19,926 bases of DNA from a bacterium (GTDB lineage: Bacteria; Verrucomicrobiota; Verrucomicrobiae; JAJYAR01): NCBI GenBank assembly GCA_021779435.1, contig JAJYAR010000008.1, positions 1 through 19,926 on the forward strand. The letters are read 5' to 3'. Shown one piece after another: positions 14,467-19,926 of the stretch. The translations under genes were made by a program, and so were the position numbers. Within the stretch, counting starts at the first letter, position 1. The number at the start of each line of letters is the position of its first letter. The notes beneath the pieces were generated by a model. The model did not search any database, was not told the DNA's origin, and saw nothing but the letters and a program-made list of their open reading frames with translations.

Positions 14467-15516
14467 TCAGGTGCCGCCGTACACGGATGCGAGCTCGAGC
14501 ATCAGCTTCTCGATACGGTCGTAGTACTCGTTGTCGGGCAGCTTTGCCTTTTCGGCGCGGAGTTTCTCGACCTGGAGTTCGAGGGCGTCTCGGCGCGCGC
14601 GCAGCTCCGGCGACAGGACCTGCTCCGCGGCGCTCCGGACAAGCGTCAGCTGACGGGCCCGCGCACCATCCAGGCCGGCGCCGTCCTTCGCGCGCTTCGT
14701 GGCGCGCGTTCCCCGAAACCAGTCGGCAGGCGTTCCGAGGCCATCGCCGTTGTCATCCAACAGGGGATGCTCGGTCGCCAGCCGGCCTGCGGTCTTGTAG
14801 AATTCAGCGGTCTGCCGGGCAGCCGTGAGGAATGCCTCCAGCAGCGATACCTGTCCGTCCTTGTCCAAGTCGCTCTTCTCGTTTGTGAGCGCCGCGGCGA
14901 AATACCCGCCGAAGCGGGTGTAGTTCTGCTCAAAGCCGCTGCGTGTCGCGGTGACGATGGCGCGATTCGGTCCGGACAACGCGGCGAGAAACGGCGCGCT
15001 GGCCGATGCGGCGTCGACGATTGCGAGCGGACGCTGGAAGGGTTTCAGCCATTGCGACAACTCCGCAGCCGAGACATCGGGCCCGCGCAGGTTGAATTTG
15101 CCCTGCTCGCCGTCGAACGTCCCGTGTCCCACCAGCACGAGCCACAGCTCCACCGGGCCCGTCTTCTCCTCGGAGGAAAGCGCTTGCTGCAACCGATCCC
15201 TGTCGGTGAGACCACCCTCCCCCGCCGCACCCGAGCCAACAACGACCAGGCGGGCATCAGCGCGTTGCGCCGCCTCGCGCCAGGCCTTCTCCTGCACCTC
15301 GAACTCGCGCCCGAATTGCGCCTCCCCCGCCGCACCGATCACCAGGATCACCGACACGCGGTTTGGAGAAACCGAAGGCCCCTCGGCCGCCCGTGCCGTC
15401 GCTCCCAACGCGAACGCCAGCCCAAACAGCACAGACATCAGGCGCACGGCGGAAGCCCAGGCCCGGTCCCGCACCCTGAACTGAAAATCGAGAATCAAAG
15501 ATCGAGAATCCTTCAT
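14467..15516 (-). CDS. Exported caspase-fold (C13-like) protein without catalytic cysteine
   Basis: A 349-aa protein with a signal sequence (hydrophobic MSVLFGLAFALGATARA, cleavage near residue 43). The core is like the C13/caspase-fold family: RVSVILVIGAAG (53-64), ELWLVLVGHGTFDG (123-136) with the expected His131, LAIVDAASASAPFLAAL (164-180) where the nucleophile cysteine would sit, and AIVTATRSG (186-194). The cysteine position is Ala/Ser, so it is probably not a working protease. Residues 216-227 (DLDKDGQVSLLE) form a textbook EF-hand loop, and DDNGDG near 255 may add a second calcium site. A C-terminal helix (300-345) looks coiled. The ATG overlaps the upstream stop (ATGA); a GTG at 15474 is an alternative, because the first ~10 codons lie in a short direct repeat. 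Last gene of the envelope operon. Confidence 0.72.
   Translation of the reverse strand: MKDSRSLILDFQFRVRDRAWASAVRLMSVLFGLAFALGATARAAEGPSVSPNRVSVILVIGAAGEAQFGREFEVQEKAWREAAQRADARLVVVGSGAAGEGGLTDRDRLQQALSSEEKTGPVELWLVLVGHGTFDGEQGKFNLRGPDVSAAELSQWLKPFQRPLAIVDAASASAPFLAALSGPNRAIVTATRSGFEQNYTRFGGYFAAALTNEKSDLDKDGQVSLLEAFLTAARQTAEFYKTAGRLATEHPLLDDNGDGLGTPADWFRGTRATKRAKDGAGLDGARARQLTLVRSAAEQVLSPELRARRDALELQVEKLRAEKAKLPDNEYYDRIEKLMLELASVYGGT
15487..15510 (-). repeat. Short direct repeat inside a gene start
   Basis: GATTCTCGAT occurs twice on the minus strand (15510-15501 and 15496-15487), five to eight codons apart within the N-terminus of the caspase-fold gene. The A/T-rich stretch resembles intergenic repeat DNA more than coding DNA and makes the annotated start less certain. 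Confidence 0.4.
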
Positions 15517-17897
15517 GGCATTCCTTTCCAGCGGCGCAGTCCCCACTCCACGACAAAACACGCGATGGCGGCCAGCAGCACGAGGGGAGTCTGCCAGGCG
15601 GGACGTGTCCAGGTTTCCATGACGGGCGCCGTCTGCTGCGGAAGCTTTCGCGCGAAGGACGCGAGTTCATCCGCCGCAACGACGCGCCCGCCGGTCTTGT
15701 GCGCGAGCTGCTCGAGGAGTGGGACGTTGGGAGAAAGCGACCGGAACTCCTCGGCCGCCAGGTCCGAGCTCCAGCCGGCCTCGGCGCGGCCGAGATCCTC
15801 GCCCGCGCCGCTCTTCACGGTCGCGATCGCGCGGTATCCACCCGACTGACGTGGCACATAGGTGGCCTCATACAGCCCGGGCTCCGCCGTCGCGATATCG
15901 GCCTCCAGCTTCACGGGCGCGGGTATCGCATCGTTGGAGCCGGGAAATCCGACCGGTTCGATGGCAACGGTGACCCGCGCGTCGTCAACCGGCTGGAATT
16001 TCTGGTCCCGCACGCGAACCCGGATCTGCACCGACTCCGACGCGTCCGCCGCGACCGGCTCGATCGTGCACTGCACCCGGGAGGGAACCTCCGACACGAG
16101 CCAGCGGACGAGCTGACGCCACGCCTTGTCCATGTCGGTGTGCGCGGCGGTGTCGCGCATTCCCCACCGCCAGAGATCGCCGACCGTTACCGCGGCCGTC
16201 CGGCCGTTGCCAAACCGCTGCACGGCCACCGCCGGGAACTCGACCCCGTGCTGATCTCGCACCGACGCGATGATGCTGGCGCCTGGTTTCAGGGCGCGAA
16301 CCCGGTTCACGACGGTGAACGCCGGCATGCCCTCGCGGAGCGTGCGCTCGTCGGCCTCGTTGTCCCGCAGCCGCGCCCAGGGTTGGAGCCAGCCTTCCCG
16401 CGTCAGCTGAAACTGCACCTCTCCGACGGGTTGCTCCGGTCCGGGATCAGCCGGGTCCAGATAAACCGGGAGCATGTCGCCGATCGCGGTATGCAGGTAA
16501 TTGCCATTCGCGAAGCTCTCCGCCCCGCCAAGCATCAGGAGCCCGCCGCCGCGCTCGGATACGAACTTTTGAAGCAGAAGCGCCTGGTCCGGCTCGAAAA
16601 ACCCCGCCTCGATGTCGGCCAGCACCACGGCGTGATACTTGTAGAGTTCCTCCGGCGTTCGCGGAAAGCCGGCACGAAGCTCAGTCTCGTCGCGCGTGTT
16701 CAGCCGCACCAGGACGGGCCGGTCGTAGCGTTCGACATCCTCGGGCGACTGGTTTCCGAAGCCGCGGAACAAGGGGTTGCTCGTCTCGCCGGCATGTCCG
16801 CGAAACTCGAACTTCGGCTCGCGCTTGGCCACGCGAATCAAAGCCGCGAGTTCCAGCTGGTCGTCGGCCTGCACGGCCCGGTTCAGAAACTTGAATTCCC
16901 ATGTCGGCCGGCCGGAAACGTAGAGCACGCGGAACGGCCCCTGTCCGCGATCCACGGCCAGCACGCTGCGATTGTTGGCGAGGGTCGCCTCGTCGCTCGC
17001 GACCGGTTCGGCACCCTCGGCACCCCGTTCGTCACGCGAATAGACGTCCACCTTGTAGAACGACAGCCCCGTCCTGTCCGGCTTCAGCCGAAACCGAAAG
17101 ACGTTCGTGTCCGCATCGGCCTTGGCCGTGCCGGTCTGCTCCTGGACGACTTTGCCCGTCGCATCGATCAGACGAACGTCGAGCGTATCCCCGCGGTGCC
17201 CCGGCGCGACAACGTCCGCCTGGATCGAGACCGGCGCGTCCTCGAAGGAGGACTGGCTGACCTGCACCTTCTGAATCGCAATGTCGTGAATCGCCTCCGG
17301 TTTTCCGATCACGACCGGATAGATCGGCGGCATTCCCGCGAGATCCGGGAGTGCTCCGCCAGGAAGATCCGTCGCATTGCCGTCGGTCAGGAGCAGCACG
17401 CCGGCAAGCGGCCGGCCCTGGAAACGCTCCTTCAACGAGCGCAGCGCGGAACCCAACGCGGTGGAGCGTCCGTCAAAGGCGAGTTCATGGAGATCCACGG
17501 TCGGCTGGAGCCGCGCGTCGAAGAGGTACCGGCGGAGTTCGAACGAATCCGTGAGCGTTGCCTGCCAACCCGTCGCGCCCTGCTGCAGGAGATCGCGAAC
17601 CCGGTCGCCGCGGCTCTTCGCGTCCCCACGATCATGCACCTGGAGTCCCTGGCTGTTGTCGACGACGACGGCGAAGATATTCGCCCCGGGCTTGGCGCGC
17701 TGTCCCACCCAAAGCGGTTCCAGCAGACACCACGCGAGAGCTGCGAGTCCGGCCAGCTTCAGCACAAAGCCAACCCACCGGACACGCGCCGGGCCAGGCG
17801 TCCTGTAACTCCACACAAGCACGGCCGCCCCCAGCGCAAGGGCGATGAGTGCAACCCACAGCCAGTCCAGTCCGGTGAAGGTCAGCGTGGAGTTCAT
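15513..17897 (-). CDS. Membrane protein with VWA and glutamine-amidotransferase-like domains
   Basis: A 794-aa inner-membrane protein. Two N-terminal helices (about 12-30 and 42-62) precede a VWA-like domain (about 73-210). Its metal site is incomplete: AVVVDNSQGL has Asp80 and Ser82 but Gly at the last position of the DxSxS motif, while GRSTALG and LLLTDGNATD supply the other MIDAS elements. An Ig-like segment follows, then RVLYVSGRPTWEFKFLNRA and a class I amidotransferase-like region (YHAVVLADIEAGFF, ERGGGLLMLGGAESFANGNY) without the usual Cys-His-Glu triad in view. A third helix lies near 770-787. Proteins of this layout occur in MoxR/VWA-type envelope operons of Planctomycetes and Verrucomicrobia; their function is not well defined. 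It starts at the ATG at 17897 and overlaps the next gene by ATGA. Confidence 0.85.
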   Translation of the reverse strand: MNSTLTFTGLDWLWVALIALALGAAVLVWSYRTPGPARVRWVGFVLKLAGLAALAWCLLEPLWVGQRAKPGANIFAVVVDNSQGLQVHDRGDAKSRGDRVRDLLQQGATGWQATLTDSFELRRYLFDARLQPTVDLHELAFDGRSTALGSALRSLKERFQGRPLAGVLLLTDGNATDLPGGALPDLAGMPPIYPVVIGKPEAIHDIAIQKVQVSQSSFEDAPVSIQADVVAPGHRGDTLDVRLIDATGKVVQEQTGTAKADADTNVFRFRLKPDRTGLSFYKVDVYSRDERGAEGAEPVASDEATLANNRSVLAVDRGQGPFRVLYVSGRPTWEFKFLNRAVQADDQLELAALIRVAKREPKFEFRGHAGETSNPLFRGFGNQSPEDVERYDRPVLVRLNTRDETELRAGFPRTPEELYKYHAVVLADIEAGFFEPDQALLLQKFVSERGGGLLMLGGAESFANGNYLHTAIGDMLPVYLDPADPGPEQPVGEVQFQLTREGWLQPWARLRDNEADERTLREGMPAFTVVNRVRALKPGASIIASVRDQHGVEFPAVAVQRFGNGRTAAVTVGDLWRWGMRDTAAHTDMDKAWRQLVRWLVSEVPSRVQCTIEPVAADASESVQIRVRVRDQKFQPVDDARVTVAIEPVGFPGSNDAIPAPVKLEADIATAEPGLYEATYVPRQSGGYRAIATVKSGAGEDLGRAEAGWSSDLAAEEFRSLSPNVPLLEQLAHKTGGRVVAADELASFARKLPQQTAPVMETWTRPAWQTPLVLLAAIACFVVEWGLRRWKGMP

Positions 17898-17900
17898 GGC

Positions 17901-18101
17901 TCAGAAAAAGGACGCAGGCATCGCCACGACGACGCCACGATCGCACGCGGTCTGATGTAGCCGGCCCGATGTAGCCGGCCTCGTTGAGGCCGGGGGTATT
18001 GCACCGGCGGCGTCACTTCGCAATCCGCGGGCCCCGGGGTCGGCGACCCCGGCTACAACAAAGCCCCCGCGAAATGAGGGCGTAAGCAGGTGGTCGGTCA
18101 T
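17901..18101 (-). CDS. 66-codon ORF built on repeat DNA (doubtful)
   Basis: This small frame starts with ATG overlapping the TGA of the upstream coiled-coil gene (ATGA) and stops three bases before the ATG of the VWA protein gene, so its position fits an operon perfectly. Its middle, however, is a translated REP-like palindrome ([11 protein letters not shown] comes from the GTAGCCGGGGTCG arm). No domain, signal or membrane segment is visible. It may be the remnant of a short gene invaded by the repeat, or a chance frame. I keep it only because of the exact fit. Confidence 0.15.
   Translation of the reverse strand: MTDHLLTPSFRGGFVVAGVADPGARGLRSDAAGAIPPASTRPATSGRLHQTACDRGVVVAMPASFF
17954..18056. 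repeat. GTAGCCGG-type REP pair inside the operon
   Basis: GATGTAGCCGGCC occurs twice in tandem (17954-17966 and 17968-17980), the second copy continuing into a small hairpin that ends with GGCCGGG. An inverted partner lies at 18032-18056 (CCCCGGGGTCG, then ACCCCGGCTAC), itself a hairpin. The pair forms a BIME-like unit in the 200-base gap between two operon genes. It may lower expression of the downstream genes or stabilise the upstream mRNA. Confidence 0.75.
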
Positions 18102-19926
18102 GGCGTATCCCTCGGCGCGCTTGGCGCCGAGCCGTCCTTCCCGAGTTCCTCGTAGTAGCGGCGGACCGACTCCGCGAAACGGTTCGGCACCGGATCATGA
18201 TCGATCGGCGCGAGCGACTCGCGGTTGCCACGCCGCGCAAGTTCCTCCGCCACGCGGTCCCGGACCTCAACGAGCGGCTTCACGACTTGCAGTTGAACGA
18301 CAGCCCAGTCCGGCTTGGTGCGTGACTGCGTGTAATCACGCCGCAGCGCGCGGGCGCGCTCCCGCGCGGCTGCCACGGCGTCACGAAGTTCAGGCGTATC
18401 CAGAAGCTGCTCGACATCGCGCAGGCGGTCGGTCCACGGGCCGAACCGCTCGCCCGTGAGAGGCCCGTCGGCTCTCACAGCGCCGCCTCCACCCGAACCG
18501 TCCTGGCGTCCACCGTTCAGCAGCGAGTCAACGGTCACACGCTCGCCGCCCTGGCCATTGCCGCCTGGTTGACCGCTCCTCTGACCGCCACCGTTCTGTG
18601 CGCCTTGCCCGCGCGGCGGCGGCTGGCCACCCGCGACGCGCTCGGAAGGCGACGCCTTCTGAGTATCGGTCGACGGCTGTCCCTGACGATCCGTGCGCCG
18701 ATTGGGGGCGTTGTTGTCGTCCTGAGCCTCGCGGTCCGTCGGTCGGAGACCGGCGCTACGTTGGGGATCCCCGGCTCGCTCACCGGCGCCACGTTGCTGC
18801 TCGCCGGACGCGGCCTGCTGACCGAGCGGCGGAGTGCCAGGCTGCGAGGGCTGTCCATTGCCCGCCATCTCCCGGCGGAGTTCGTCCGAAAGGGATTCCA
18901 GTTCGGAACGCGCGAGTTTCAGCTGTTCCGTGTCGTCACCGAGGACGCTCTCGGCGGCGCGTTCTACGCCGCGTCGCAATTCCTCGATCTGCACGCCTGC
19001 GCGCCCGGCGGACCGGCCTGCGGCGTCCGTATTGCCGAGCCGCAGCATCTCGCGAGTCAGGTCGAGCGCCTTTCCCGTGTCCGCACTCCTACCGGCTTCG
19101 GCGAGGCGATCCTGCAGTTCAAAGGTCAGCTGCCCGCTGCCGGCGAGTTCCTGTTGAAGCTCCGACACGCTCGCGGCGTCGTCCTGCGCTGTCTTCCGCA
19201 CGCTGTCGTACAATTCGCGCGATACGAGCGGCTCGCTGGTCTCCGCCTGCTCCGAAACCTGCCGGGCGCGGTCGAGGAGCCGGTTCCAGCGCTCGCGCTG
19301 CTGCGCCACCTGGTCGGCGAGCTGCGAGTCCGCTCCGGCGTCACTGAGCGTCTTCCGCGGAGGCTGATTGCCGGAGGCGCCGGAAATCTGCTGCTGGAGC
19401 TGGTCCTGACGCCGTGACAGCTCACGCGCTTCCCCGCGCATCTCGCGGAGGTCATCCGCAAACTGACTGGAGTTCTGCTGTCGAATCTCGTCGCGCGCCT
19501 GCTGCAGCTGGCGCTGTGCCCGCGTTCCCGAGGCGAGCGCCTGCGCAACCGTGCCCTGCGCGGCGGCGTCGGCCGCCTGCTGCAGCGCATCCCGCGCCTG
19601 GTCGACCTGCTCCCGCTGGTTGGAAAGCTCGGATTGGTTCTCCGGCCGGTTCATCCGCTGCCGGACTTCATCGGCATCCGCGAGCATCTGCCGCTGCTCC
19701 TCCTCGAGACGCTTCAACCGCTGCCTGAGCTCCTCGCGTTGCTGCTCGGTGCGCGCTTCCTGCAGAGCAGTCTGCAACTCCTGCAACCGCTGGTTGAGGT
19801 CCTGCTGCCGCCGCGCCAGGTCCAGATTTACCGTTTCAGCGGCGATATGTATACCGGCCGGAAGCCCTTCGATAATGGCACTGAGCTGTGGTCCGTGCGA
19901 TTCGCCGGCCGTCAGGTAACGAAATT
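18098..19926 (-). CDS. Large coiled-coil protein of a VWA-type operon (5' partial, chimeric N-terminus)
   Basis: The frame runs in from the right edge and gives 608 visible residues. Residues about 36-354 are charged, Gln/Glu/Arg-rich coiled coil ([18 protein letters not shown]). Residues 355-491 are a low-complexity linker of Gly, Gln, Pro and Asn. A conserved-looking end (492-596) has [20 protein letters not shown] and [20 protein letters not shown]. The long coiled coil plus [13 protein letters not shown] ending is seen in DUF4175-like proteins of VWA operons; the full protein would normally be longer, with N-terminal membrane helices. The first ~41 visible residues do not belong to it: they match chorismate synthase (separate entry). 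The TTG at 19786 is not a real start, because the frame continues upstream without a stop. Confidence 0.8.
   Translation of the reverse strand, partial: FRYLTAGESHGPQLSAIIEGLPAGIHIAAETVNLDLARRQQDLNQRLQELQTALQEARTEQQREELRQRLKRLEEEQRQMLADADEVRQRMNRPENQSELSNQREQVDQARDALQQAADAAAQGTVAQALASGTRAQRQLQQARDEIRQQNSSQFADDLREMRGEARELSRRQDQLQQQISGASGNQPPRKTLSDAGADSQLADQVAQQRERWNRLLDRARQVSEQAETSEPLVSRELYDSVRKTAQDDAASVSELQQELAGSGQLTFELQDRLAEAGRSADTGKALDLTREMLRLGNTDAAGRSAGRAGVQIEELRRGVERAAESVLGDDTEQLKLARSELESLSDELRREMAGNGQPSQPGTPPLGQQAASGEQQRGAGERAGDPQRSAGLRPTDREAQDDNNAPNRRTDRQGQPSTDTQKASPSERVAGGQPPPRGQGAQNGGGQRSGQPGGNGQGGERVTVDSLLNGGRQDGSGGGGAVRADGPLTGERFGPWTDRLRDVEQLLDTPELRDAVAAARERARALRRDYTQSRTKPDWAVVQLQVVKPLVEVRDRVAEELARRGNRESLAPIDHDPVPNRFAESVRRYYEELGKDGSAPSAPRDTP
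19802..19926 (-). pseudogene. aroC: Chorismate synthase N-terminal fragment joined in frame to the coiled-coil gene
   Basis: The frame at the right edge begins [17 protein letters not shown] and continues [19 protein letters not shown] and ARRQQ, the N-terminus of a chorismate synthase of the [10 protein letters not shown] type. GESHGPQL is the family signature with the conserved His (visible residue 10). Chorismate synthase should go on with GYGRG.RM and ~340 more residues; here it changes at once to [10 protein letters not shown] coiled coil. Third-position G/C is 19 of 35 codons before the join and 41 of 46 after it, so the two parts probably come from different genomes. The shared LARRQQ coding stretch (19802-19819) is a plausible microhomology. 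Most likely a contig-end assembly chimera. Confidence 0.85.

Noticed and set aside
14380..15849. 489-codon open frame on the plus strand
   Set aside because: Antisense to the caspase-fold gene and the end of the VWA gene; its composition is that of a shadow frame.
15699..17960. 753-codon open frame on the plus strand
   Set aside because: It is antisense to the VWA/amidotransferase-like gene. Its translation is Arg/His/Pro-rich without domains; long antisense frames are expected in DNA with very high third-position G/C.

Overview
The window is a GC-rich bacterial segment, probably a whole contig, cut inside a gene at both ends. The best fit is Verrucomicrobiota, most likely Opitutaceae. This is inferred from recognisable family features, not a search: a PocR-type AraC regulator, a secreted GH105 enzyme with tandem C-terminal repeats of the kind common in that phylum, a VWA/amidotransferase-like membrane operon, and many dispersed intergenic palindromes.

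Layout. 1-947: 3' part of a PfkB-type sugar kinase (2-keto-3-deoxygluconate kinase-like) and its terminator. 963-1193: two copies of a REP-like inverted-pair element. 5287 down to 1230 (minus): a four-gene signalling operon with overlapping or abutting genes: PAS histidine kinase, CheY/Rcp1-like regulator, receiver-PAS-HisKA_3 kinase, NarL-type regulator. 5472-6410 (plus): divergent AraC regulator with a PocR sensor domain. 6628-8232: 4-alpha-glucanotransferase. 8575-8736: small lipoprotein with a strong terminator. 8839-9555: RsmI. 9556-10154: a repeat-filled gap with a 171-bp imperfect palindrome between direct repeats. 10155-11087: Ppx/GppA phosphatase. 11143-11959 (minus): a 64-aa protein and a MerR regulator that share a homologous 54-residue domain. 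12179-14206 (plus): secreted GH105-type hydrolase. 19926 down to 14467 (minus): coiled-coil protein, VWA/amidotransferase-like membrane protein, and an exported caspase-fold (C13-like) protein that lacks the nucleophile cysteine.

How the genes may work together. The GH105 enzyme would release unsaturated uronic acid from pectic oligomers, and the KDG-kinase-like protein acts later in the same kind of pathway. They are far apart here, so a link is only inferred. The signalling operon has no membrane segments, so it should sense a cytoplasmic cue. The minus-strand operon at the right end looks like one cell-envelope module.

The most striking observation is at the right edge. The last ~105-125 bases encode, in frame with the coiled-coil protein, the N-terminus of a chorismate synthase ([14 protein letters not shown]). 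Codon use changes sharply at the join. A contig-end assembly chimera is the simplest explanation, but a true fusion is not excluded. A second observation is a family of short palindromes (consensus GTCAYCCAWTRGRTGAC) with a compensatory base change, which points to selection on the hairpin.
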